Source of the DNA: Kiritimatiellia bacterium
GTDB lineage: Bacteria; Verrucomicrobiota; Kiritimatiellia; CAIQIC01; Lenti-01
Direction: 5' to 3'
NCBI GenBank assembly: GCA_028681135.1
Contig: JAQUJC010000010.1
Span: 1 to 58,671, forward strand
Length of the DNA stretch: 58,671 bases
The notes beneath the pieces were generated by a model. That model did not search any database. It saw only the letters and a list, made by a program, of their open reading frames with translations, and was not told the DNA's origin. The position numbers and the translations under genes are program-made. Numbering within the stretch: the stretch's first letter is position 1; every line of letters starts with the position of its first letter. Shown piece after piece: positions 51,708 through 58,671 of this stretch.

Positions 51708-53234
51708 TTACGTCATTTTGACGACGTAGCTTCCGAAGGGGGGGAGGGTGGCGCCGGGGTCCAATTCGCCGTAGAGAGGCTGGCCGATAAATAGATCGGG
51801 CGCGCGTTCGAGCTGGCGCGACTGGTTACCGAGATTTACTGCGCAGCGGATGAGGTGGCGGCCGAGTCGGCGGTCAAAGGCGATGACCGTGCGCTCGGTG
51901 GCCGCAACCGTTTCGCCGACATCCAGGATGGCGCAGTCGCCATCAATAAGCGCGCGGTGTTTTTTGCGCAGCGCAATGATTTCGTGAAAGAAATCATACC
52001 AGCGTTGGCGATTTTCGAGCCCGCGGGCAAAGATATTCCCTTCAAATTCGACGCCTTCCTGGCGGGTTTCGCGTCCGTTGAGATCGAGCACACGGCGTCC
52101 TTTGTCGCAGGGTTGGCAGCGGGCGTGAATGGAGGGGCGGTTGACCGCGCCGTATTCCTGGCCGGTGTAGAGAAAGGGCAGGGTGTGGGGAGAGAGGAAG
52201 GCCAGGGTATTGAGTGCGCGGAAAGCGCCGGGGCCGAAGCGATAGATGCCGCGGCCTTCGTCGTGGTTGTCGGTGTAGCGGGCCGCGAAGCGGGGGCCGG
52301 CGAAGCGGGGGGCGGCATCCTCATACTGCGTGAGAATATGCGCGGCGGCGGCGGCAATGCCGCCGTCGCCCCAGGCATCGAGAATGGGGTGAAAGTCGTG
52401 GTTGTGATGCGCGTCGTCTGATAGCTGGAGTTGGGAGCGTCCATTTTCGTCCACGGCATAGGCGTATTGGCCGAGCTTGTAGAAGTCGTCGTCATAGGCC
52501 GCATCGATGCCGCGGGCAAACAGGTCGAGATTATTTTGGAAGCCATAGCATTCGGCCATGAACAGGAGGTCGCGTCCGGGGTGGCGCGAGCGCAGAATCG
52601 GCAGGGCATCGTCCCAGAACGAGCAGTCGTTGATGATATGAGCCATATCGAGGCGGAAGCCGTCGATGCCGTCGGGACGTCCGTCTTCGCCGGGGCCGAG
52701 GATCGAGAGCCAGAAGTCATACACTTCGATCATGGCGGCACGCAGATCGGGATTGGTGTAGTCGAGCTTGGCGGTGTCGGTCCAGTCGGCATCATAGGTG
52801 GCGGCGCCGTCGGGCCCGTTGACGTAGTATTCGGGGTGACGGGTCATCCACACATGATCGCGGGCGGTATGATTGGGGGTGATGTCAAAGATGACCTTGA
52901 ACTTCAGGCTATGGGCACGGCGGATAAAGGCCACGATGTCGGCGCGGGAGCCGTATTCGGGTTCGACGGCGGTAAAGTCGCAGGACGCATAGGGCGAGCC
53001 AATGCCCTTGCGGGCAAACTGGCCAATGGGAAAGGGCGGCAGGAGATAGAGGGTATTGACGCCGAGGCGGCGCAGGCGCGGCAGATAGCGCGTGACATAG
53101 GCGAGAGGTGACTCGGGGAGCGGGCGCTCCACGGCGGCTTCAAGCGCGTTGCGCGGCTCGCGGGCGGCCAGGGAACGGAGATTAATTTGATAGAGGATGG
53201 CCGAGGATATCCAAGAAGAAGAATTCGCTTTCAT
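51708..53234 (-). CDS. GH13 alpha-amylase-family enzyme
   Basis: A 508-aa (beta/alpha)8 glycosidase without signal peptide, so probably cytoplasmic. The family's four conserved regions are seen: VIFDITPNHTARDH, GIDGFRLDMAHIIND (nucleophile Asp), LLFMAECYGFQ (acid/base Glu) and ARYTDNHDEGRGIY (stabiliser Asp). A C-terminal beta domain ends the protein. Activity could be on maltodextrin, sucrose or trehalose; sequence alone does not tell. The start ATG 53234 opens with MKANSSSWISSAILYQINLR, where the YQIN strand is the first of the barrel. It is convergent with the permease gene and divergent from the glycosidase-like gene next door. Confidence 0.88.
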   Translation of the reverse strand: MKANSSSWISSAILYQINLRSLAAREPRNALEAAVERPLPESPLAYVTRYLPRLRRLGVNTLYLLPPFPIGQFARKGIGSPYASCDFTAVEPEYGSRADIVAFIRRAHSLKFKVIFDITPNHTARDHVWMTRHPEYYVNGPDGAATYDADWTDTAKLDYTNPDLRAAMIEVYDFWLSILGPGEDGRPDGIDGFRLDMAHIINDCSFWDDALPILRSRHPGRDLLFMAECYGFQNNLDLFARGIDAAYDDDFYKLGQYAYAVDENGRSQLQLSDDAHHNHDFHPILDAWGDGGIAAAAAHILTQYEDAAPRFAGPRFAARYTDNHDEGRGIYRFGPGAFRALNTLAFLSPHTLPFLYTGQEYGAVNRPSIHARCQPCDKGRRVLDLNGRETRQEGVEFEGNIFARGLENRQRWYDFFHEIIALRKKHRALIDGDCAILDVGETVAATERTVIAFDRRLGRHLIRCAVNLGNQSRQLERAPDLFIGQPLYGELDPGATLPPFGSYVVKMT

Positions 53235-53388
53235 AATGGGGGGATACTAGCGGGGATTGCGGGGGGGTGCAAGCGTGCGGCGCGGGAGTATATAGGGTTG
53301 GGCGCATCTGTGATTCGTTGCTCTCCTGTAGCCCAGAGCGACCAGCGACCGGGGGTCTGCGTTCTGATGGTGGGGCCAGACTTGTCGC

Positions 53389-54857
53389 ATGAACAATTCC
53401 GGCTATACTCCGAGGATGGAGTCGACAGATCACCCATCCGGACAAGGCGACGCGGGCCGGGCCTGGCTGGAGTCGCTGCCGCCTGCCAAGCGGCAGCCGG
53501 CCGGCGCTGCATTAGCGGCTCTGCCCCGAGACCTGGCGGGGGCGGGGGAGGCGCTGCCCCTGGTGGTGGCGGCCTGGATTCTGGCAGACCCAAGCGTGGC
53601 GGCGAAGTTGCTGGACGCCTGGCTGGACACCGCGGATGAGAAGGGGTATCTGCGCCCGTCCTTTCCGGTGGTGTGCCAATGGGTCGAATGGGTGTGCCGG
53701 GTTTTGCCGGACCCAACGGATTTTCGCCTGCGGATGTTGCCAAAGTTGGCCCGCTATATCGAAGGGGCTTTTGATCGATACGACGTGAAGGGAACGGCCC
53801 TGCCGGTATGGCCCTCAGCCGCGGAGGCGCTGTTTCCTGAAGAATATGCCTCGGAACGCTTCACGGTGGATTTGCCGGTGTTGCTCTGGAATGAGGCGGA
53901 GGCCTTCTGCTGCCTGGGAAAAGATCGCGAGCAGGACTTTGCCAAGACGTTGGACATGGTCGAAGGGGAGCAGCGGGAACTGGATGTCTGGCTGAAGGAA
54001 ACCTTTTGGAATGTCGAGACGGCACAGTTTCATCGCTATGATCAGGGGCGTAACATTCCGGATACGTCGCCCTGTGGGGGGGTGCCGCTGGTCTGGCGGG
54101 GTCGCACCCAGGATATGACGGAGGCGCTGCGGGGGCGCGCCACCAATGGGGAAATGCGGGGGGGGGGGCGCGTTCACATAGTCTGTTTTTTGCGCTGCTG
54201 TTGCGCACGCCGCACAATACGCTGGTGGCGCGGATGCTGCGCGAGGGGGTGCCATCGACACCCACCGCGATTGAAGCGGCGGCCTGGGGCGTGTTGTCGG
54301 CTGCGGCGGATCAGGCGCGCGCCGCCTATGCCCGCGATATTCCCGCCGCGGCGCGCTGGCTGGATGTCCAGGGCCGGCGGGTGGCTCGGGGGGGGGGCGG
54401 GGTGGCGGCTCTGCTGCTCCTGCTGCTGCTGGGGTGGGGGATTGTCCAGCGGGAGCGGCCGCCGATGACCAATTTGGTGGAGCTGGAGCGGCAAGCGCAA
54501 CGGGCCTCCAGCGACGGGCAGCATGATCGGGCTGCCATGCTCTACGGGCGGGCGGCCCGCCATGGCCGTTCGACCTACTTTCGCTATCGCCAGGCTGGCG
54601 AATGGTTGCGCCAGGGGCATGGGGAGGCGGCCGAGGGGGTCTATCGTGAGCTGCTGCGGGAGGAGCCAGGCGCACCCAATGTGCGCTTGAATCTGGCCTT
54701 GGCGGTTTGGCAGCAAGGGCGGCGCGAAGAAGCCGTGGAGCTGTATCGCGAGGTGGCCCACGACCCGGCGCTGGCGGCCTATCCGGACGTGGTGCGGCGC
54801 GCACAGGTGGCCATGGAGTTGGCCGAGCGCCAAATCGCGCTGGACCGCGAAGATTGA
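53389..54857 (+). pseudogene. Glycosidase-like / transmembrane / TPR gene split by a frameshift at a G tract
   Basis: The first ~260 codons read as an alpha/alpha-toroid protein (YLRPSFPVVCQWVEWVCRVL, LPVLLWNEAEAFCCLGKDRE, LKETFWNVETAQFHRYDQ), similar to MGH1/GH63-type glycosidases. At an 11-G run (54158-54168) the frame degenerates into Arg/Cys/Trp-rich sequence. The adjacent frame continues sensibly from the run: SHSLFFALLLRTPHNTLVAR, TPTAIEAAAWGVLSAAADQA, then a membrane helix (VAALLLLLLLGWGIV) and TPR-like units (DRAAMLYGRAARHGRS, EAAEGVYRELLREE, EEAVELYREVAHDP) to 54857. One extra G would restore a single ~490-aa protein. Either this is a sequencing slip, a phase-variable gene, or a true pseudogene. 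ATG 53389 or 53416 may start it. Confidence 0.6.
54158..54168. repeat. 11-G homopolymer at the frameshift
   Basis: Eleven G between GAAATGC and CGCG. The two coding halves of the glycosidase-like gene meet here in frames differing by one base. A 10-G run lies further on in the same gene (54388-54397). Confidence 0.9.
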
Positions 54858-54909
54858 CGGGGCGGCAAAGCGGTGAAATAGTTTATGGAGCTATGGCAAA
54901 GGAACACAG

Positions 54910-55266
54910 ATGAAACGACAACACTTCAGCGGGATTGGACTGGCGCTATTGCTGGTGCTCAGTGCGGGCTGCTTCCGCAATACGATTTCAGAGATGGAAC
55001 TCGATATTCCGGCAATGCGCACGGAGGCCTGTGCGCAATTGGTGCGGGAAGCGGTCAACGCCCTGGGAACGGGGCCAGAGGGGTCGATCAAGGAAATCCG
55101 GACGGATGTTGACCAGCGTAAGGTTTGGGTTCAGTTCGACAATGTCCGCTTGGGGCGGCGCAATGTTGAAGTAGCGGTGCGCCATGCGGGGTTTGACGTG
55201 AACGATCTGCTGGCCGCTGTCGATGCCCGGGCGCGCCTGCCCGAGGAGTGCCGTGGCGATGAGTAA
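54910..55266 (+). CDS. Small lipoprotein with HMA-like domain lacking the CxxC pair
   Basis: A 118-aa protein with a lipoprotein signal (IGLALLLVLSAGC). The rest fits the beta-alpha-beta-beta-alpha-beta order of heavy-metal-associated domains: MELDIPAMRTEACAQLVREA, SIKEIRTDVDQRKVWVQFDN, NVEVAVRHAGFDVNDLLA. In the metal motif MxCxxC the first Cys is Thr (MRTEAC) and only the second remains, so ordinary Cu+ binding is unlikely. ATG 54910 starts the hydrophobic signal after KRQHFS. It overlaps the pepA start by 8 bp. Confidence 0.6.
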   Translation: MKRQHFSGIGLALLLVLSAGCFRNTISEMELDIPAMRTEACAQLVREAVNALGTGPEGSIKEIRTDVDQRKVWVQFDNVRLGRRNVEVAVRHAGFDVNDLLAAVDARARLPEECRGDE

Positions 55267-56746
55267 GCGGGTGTCATTCAAATGGTCGTCGGCGGCGACA
55301 TCGCGTGCGGATGTACGGCTTTATGTCGTGCAGGAGGGCAAGGTTTTGGCGGGGGCTTCGTTGACCGAGGACGACCGGCAGGCGCTCGACGCCTGGATTA
55401 CTGCGGCGACATTCAAGGGCAAAGCGGGGGCGGTGGCCTGGCCGCAAACAGTGCCGGGGGTTCTGCTGGCGGGGATTGGGCCCCGTAACGAATTTCATGC
55501 GGCACGCTGGCGGCGGACCTGGGCGGCGATCGGGCGCGCCTTGATCAAGGCCGCGCCGACACGCATCGCCGCATTTGAATGGCCCGCCACCGCATCCTTT
55601 CCTATGGACGTGGCGACGTTGGCTGGGTTGGCCGCGGACGGGTTGGCCCAGGGGACCTATGCGTTCGATTGCTACCGCGCCGAGAAACAGTCAGGAACCA
55701 TTGTCCTTGAATGGCGGGGAAAAGAGCTGGGTACCAAACCGGTCCGAGCCGCCGTGCGGCGCGCGGCGTTGATAGCGGCCACCCTGAACGAGGTGCGCGA
55801 TATTGCCAACCTGCCGGCAAATGACCTGACTCCCAAGCGTCTGGCCACCCATGCACGCGCGTTGGCGCGTGAGGCCGGATTGTCCTGCAAGGTCTGGGAC
55901 ATGGCGGCGTTGAAAAAAGAGAAATGCGGCGCGCTGATAGCGGTCGCGCAGGGCAGCCGACAACCGGGATGCCTGATCCGTCTGGCTTATGCGGGCCGGC
56001 GCGGGACGCGTCTGCGGCCGCTGGTGGTGGTAGGCAAGGCGGTGACGTTCGATACCGGGGGCATTAGCCTGAAACCCGGCAAGAATATGGAATGGATGAA
56101 GTATGACAAGTGCGGCGGCATGGCGGCGCTGGCGACGGTGTTGCTGGCCGCACGTCAGGCGTTGCCCCGGCCGGTCGTGGCCTATATCCCATCGGTCGAG
56201 AATATGCCCGGGAGCGGGGCGACTCGTCCCGGCGATATTGTGACGGCCCGCAACGGCAAGACGATCGAAGTGCTGAATACCGACGCCGAAGGACGCTTGA
56301 TTCTGGCGGATGCGTTGACCTTTGCCGCGGATGAACAGCCAGCCGCGATTGTGGATATTGCCACGCTGACGGGGGCGGTGATCGTAGCGCTGGGACATGA
56401 CGCCACGGCTGTGATGGGCAATGACGACCGTCTGATGGCCGCCTTGATGTGCAGCGGGGAAACCACGGGCGAGCGCTTGTGGCAATTGCCGCTGTGGCCG
56501 GAGTACGCCGCCATGATGCAGGGGCAGTTTGCGGATCTGAAAAACATCGGCGACGGATCGGCGGGAACCATCGCCGGGGGGATGTTCCTGAAGCAGTTTG
56601 TGCCCGACGGTATCCCCTGGGCGCATCTGGACATTGCCGGGACGGCCTGGCTCGAAAAAGACGAACCGTATGGCGCGCCTGGTGCCACGCTGGTGCCGGC
56701 CCGTCTGCTGGCGGACTGGGCGGCCCACGCGCGGGATGACGACTGA
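55259..56746 (+). CDS. pepA: Leucyl aminopeptidase (M17 family)
   Basis: A cytosolic two-metal aminopeptidase that removes N-terminal residues from peptides; some members also bind DNA in Xer recombination. The 495-aa protein has an N-terminal macro-like domain and the M17 catalytic half: RDIANLPANDLTPKRLATHA, VVVGKAVTFDTGGISLKPG (metal Lys and Asp), KYDKCGGMAALATVLLAA, NMPGSGATRPGDIVTARNGK, TIEVLNTDAEGRLILADAL (NTDAEGRL signature), IVDIATLTGAVIVALGH, and PYGAPGATLVPARLLADW. The start ATG 55259 overlaps the lipoprotein stop (ATGAGTAA). It lies just upstream of xerD; in E. coli PepA is a XerCD accessory, but the adjacency here may be chance. Confidence 0.94.
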   Translation: MSKRVSFKWSSAATSRADVRLYVVQEGKVLAGASLTEDDRQALDAWITAATFKGKAGAVAWPQTVPGVLLAGIGPRNEFHAARWRRTWAAIGRALIKAAPTRIAAFEWPATASFPMDVATLAGLAADGLAQGTYAFDCYRAEKQSGTIVLEWRGKELGTKPVRAAVRRAALIAATLNEVRDIANLPANDLTPKRLATHARALAREAGLSCKVWDMAALKKEKCGALIAVAQGSRQPGCLIRLAYAGRRGTRLRPLVVVGKAVTFDTGGISLKPGKNMEWMKYDKCGGMAALATVLLAARQALPRPVVAYIPSVENMPGSGATRPGDIVTARNGKTIEVLNTDAEGRLILADALTFAADEQPAAIVDIATLTGAVIVALGHDATAVMGNDDRLMAALMCSGETTGERLWQLPLWPEYAAMMQGQFADLKNIGDGSAGTIAGGMFLKQFVPDGIPWAHLDIAGTAWLEKDEPYGAPGATLVPARLLADWAAHARDDD

Positions 56747-56761
56747 CGGCTGGGACGTGCC

Positions 56762-57655
56762 ATGCGCTTCCTGCTCGACCAGTTCATGGATTATCTGGTC
56801 CTGGAACGGGGGCTCAGCGAAAATACCCGCCTGGCCTACGGACATGATTTAGCAGAATTTTTGGCCTTTTTGGCGCGGCAGGGACGCGGGGGCCTCCAAG
56901 AGGTAGCGCGCCGCGACATACTTGATTTTCTGATGGAAAGTAAGCAGAAGGGCCTGGCCACGCCGAGTCTGGCACGGCGGCTGGTGGCGATTAAGGTGTT
57001 CTTTCGCTATCTATCCAATGAGGGCCTGCTGGCGACCAACGTGGCCGATGCGATGGATTCACCGCGGCTATGGAGCCTATTGCCGCCGACCCTCAGTATC
57101 GACGAAGTTGACCGCCTGCTGGCTGCACCCGATGGCGCGACCGTGCGCGGATTGCGTGACCGGGCAATTCTGGAAACCTTTTATGCGACGGGATTGCGGG
57201 TGAGCGAATTGGCGGCGCTGACGCTGGATGCCTTGCATTTTGATGCCGACTACATCCGCTGCATTGGCAAGGGAGACAAAGAGCGCGTGGTGCCGATTGG
57301 CAATCGAGCACAAGTCGCCGTGATGACGTGGCTGGAAAATGGGCGGCCGACCTACGCCCGGCGGGCAGCGCCGGAGGAGCGAGCGGTTTTTCTCTCGCGC
57401 CTGGGGCGGTCCCTTTCACGCATTACCTTGTGGCGTCATATCCGCGCCTATGCGCGCCACGCGGGAATCAGTAAAAACATTTCCCCACACGTCTTGCGGC
57501 ATTCGTTTGCGTCGCACCTGCTGGCGAACGGGGCGTCGCTGCGGACGATTCAGGAAATGCTGGGGCACGCCGATATTTCGACAACACAAATCTATACCCA
57601 TGTGGATCAGCGGCGATTGCAAGCCGTCCACCATCGCTATCACCCGCGGGCATGA
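56762..57655 (+). CDS. xerD: Site-specific tyrosine recombinase XerD-type
   Basis: A 297-aa tyrosine recombinase that resolves chromosome dimers at dif. An N-terminal SAM-like core-binding domain (FMDYLVLERGLSENTRLAYG) precedes the catalytic domain with TGLRVSELAALTLDAL (first Arg), CIGKGDKERVVPIG (Lys), HVLRHSFASHLLANGASLRT (H-x-x-R), MLGHADISTTQIYTHV (second His and the nucleophile Tyr). All catalytic residues are present. Length and order are those of chromosomal XerC/XerD rather than an element integrase. The stop overlaps rnc by 4 bp. XerC and XerD cannot be separated with certainty by eye. Confidence 0.92.
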   Translation: MRFLLDQFMDYLVLERGLSENTRLAYGHDLAEFLAFLARQGRGGLQEVARRDILDFLMESKQKGLATPSLARRLVAIKVFFRYLSNEGLLATNVADAMDSPRLWSLLPPTLSIDEVDRLLAAPDGATVRGLRDRAILETFYATGLRVSELAALTLDALHFDADYIRCIGKGDKERVVPIGNRAQVAVMTWLENGRPTYARRAAPEERAVFLSRLGRSLSRITLWRHIRAYARHAGISKNISPHVLRHSFASHLLANGASLRTIQEMLGHADISTTQIYTHVDQRRLQAVHHRYHPRA

Positions 57656-58401
57656 CTATGAAAGGGTCGATCATGGATTCCGACGCAACGCCTCTCCCCG
57701 AACTCAAGACACTGGAACAACGCCTGGGATATACATTCCGGCAATCGCACCGTTTGGCGGCGGCGCTGACCCATCGCTCTTACGCGGTGGAAGCGCAGTT
57801 GCCGCTACAGGGGGAAAATCAACGGCTGGAATTTCTAGGGGATGCGGTGCTCGGCGCGATTGTGGCCGAGTGGCTGGTGGCGCAGCGCACCGACTGGCGC
57901 GAGGGCACCTTGACGAAGGTGCGCAGCCGCTTAACAAACGAACTCACGCTGGAGCAGGTGGCCCGCAAACTGGAGTTGGGTGCCCACCTGCGCTTGGGGC
58001 GGGGGGAGGACCGGGACGGCGGTCGCGAGAAACGCGCGCTGCTGGCGGATGCGCTCGAGGCCGTGATCGGTGCCTTGTGGTTGGATGGGGGGGCAGAGGC
58101 GGTGCGCCGGTTTTTTGAAAAGACGTTTGCGGACGAGATCGTGACCGCGGTGGAGGCGGGGGAGGATGATAACCCCAAGGGCGATCTGCAAGAACGGATG
58201 CAGCGCCAAGGCATGGACGCTCCGCGCTACGAGACGCTGGCGGAACACGGCCCGCCGCATGCCAGGCACTTCCGCGTGGCTGTATATCAGGCGCAGGAAT
58301 GCCTGGGACAGGGCGAGGGTGCCAGCAAGCGTGAAGCGGAAATGAATGCGGCCCGCCACGCGCTGGAACAGCTTAAAACAGAACATGGGAAAAAAGTGTA
58401 G
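57652..58401 (+). CDS. rnc: Ribonuclease III
   Basis: A 249-aa double-strand RNA endonuclease for rRNA and mRNA processing. The catalytic domain shows LTHRSYAVEAQ, ENQRLEFLGDAVLGAIVAEW (signature with the acidic pair) and KRALLADALEAVIGALWLDG; a dsRNA-binding domain follows (NPKGDLQERMQRQGMDAPRY, HARHFRVAVYQAQECLGQGE, GASKREAEMNAARHALEQL). ATG 57652 overlaps the xerD stop by 4 bp; an ATG at 57673 (MDSDATP) is also possible. Coupling to xerD and pepA suggests one transcript from 54.9 kb on. Confidence 0.95.
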   Translation: MTMKGSIMDSDATPLPELKTLEQRLGYTFRQSHRLAAALTHRSYAVEAQLPLQGENQRLEFLGDAVLGAIVAEWLVAQRTDWREGTLTKVRSRLTNELTLEQVARKLELGAHLRLGRGEDRDGGREKRALLADALEAVIGALWLDGGAEAVRRFFEKTFADEIVTAVEAGEDDNPKGDLQERMQRQGMDAPRYETLAEHGPPHARHFRVAVYQAQECLGQGEGASKREAEMNAARHALEQLKTEHGKKV

Positions 58402-58671
58402 CGTCGGGGAAACGTAATCCTTGGGGGACCCAGCCGACATTTGTATTGCTCTCAGGGAATATTCAGGGGGCTCAAATCCAGAAGAACAGGTAAAACGCTT
58501 CGACGCGTCTGAAATCCTATCTGCTTGCCCAAGCGCGGGATGCATGTAACTAGCGGTTGTGACAGGAAGTTAATTGGAGGTGGGTGTGTGAAAAAGGGCT
58601 TGCAATCTCTGAGGGGTGCAATAGAGTTCGCCCAAATTTGCACCCCGTGTCGGGGGGCAGTACAATGAGAA
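58402..58671. other. Right-edge intergenic stretch
   Basis: About 270 bp after rnc to the window edge. I find no convincing ORF, terminator or RNA gene. Confidence 0.4.

Noticed and set aside
54169-54468. C-terminal tail of the first frame in the glycosidase-like gene
   Set aside because: After the G run this frame is rich in Arg, Cys and Trp, while the neighbouring frame carries a membrane helix and TPR pattern.
56762-57655. XerD-type recombinase as integrase of the 6-17.8 kb island
   Set aside because: It lies 39 kb away in a pepA-xerD-rnc run and has chromosomal XerC/D length and motifs.

Overview
The window reads as a chromosome segment from a GC-rich, Gram-negative bacterium of the PVC superphylum. 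Verrucomicrobiota or Kiritimatiellota is my best guess, as inference only. Grounds: a secreted protein ending in the thrombospondin-3-like 'DTDGDGMPNEWE' segment common in those phyla, clustered TTTTCCACAGTGTGGAAAA-type palindromes, a SecDF fusion, a lipoprotein-rich gene set, and GxxExxY and KTSC family genes. Most of the window is compact housekeeping DNA with frequent 4-bp gene overlaps.

Layout: (1) 1-5.95 kb: end of secDF, recJ, a BMP-family binding protein with a BtpA-family protein, and rpsL-rpsG closed by a strong terminator. (2) 6.0-17.8 kb: an accessory island, partly AT-richer than its surroundings, bounded by a 24-bp direct repeat. It carries a leftward XRE regulator / conserved unknown / ArdC-like metallopeptidase operon, a highly structured intergenic stretch that may be a group II intron fragment, a rightward HTH-Smr-McrB(with EVE insert)-McrC-PcfJ series, and an AbiEii/AbiEi-like pair behind a nested palindromic operator. 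(3) 17.9-25.5 kb: leftward genes for a TIGR03790-type secreted protein, a metallophosphoesterase, ApbE and a very large secreted amidohydrolase. (4) 26-29.6 kb: a heterodimeric ABC exporter. (5) 29.6-35.5 kb: leftward KTSC lipoprotein, purU, an EEP-fold protein lacking two metal/catalytic residues, a TPR protein and an AsmA-like protein. (6) 35.6-39.4 kb: rpoD with a long Lys/Ala/Pro-rich N-terminal tail, then an ATP-cone/uridine-kinase-like fusion. (7) 39.5-42.2 kb: thrC, a Ca2+/cation antiporter and tRNA-Leu(UAA). (8) 42.4-46.4 kb: gcvH-gcvPA-gcvPB-lipoate ligase. (9) 46.4-51.6 kb: a ferric-type ABC importer whose operon is interrupted by a GxxExxY gene flanked by inverted repeats. (10) 51.7-58.4 kb: a GH13 enzyme, a frameshifted glycosidase-like/TPR gene, an HMA-like lipoprotein, pepA, xerD and rnc.

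How it fits together: the island combines a modified-DNA restriction system (McrBC), an abortive-infection-type toxin/antitoxin (AbiE) and genes typical of conjugative elements (ArdC-like, PcfJ). No integrase or relaxase is present inside it, so it looks like a decayed or passively moved element. The glycine-cleavage cluster pairs the lipoyl carrier GcvH with its own lipoate-attachment enzyme. Several long G/C homopolymers sit in or next to coding sequence, one at an apparent frameshift.

Limits: all calls are by reading translations and motifs; no database search, structure prediction or codon statistics were run. GC differences are judged by eye.
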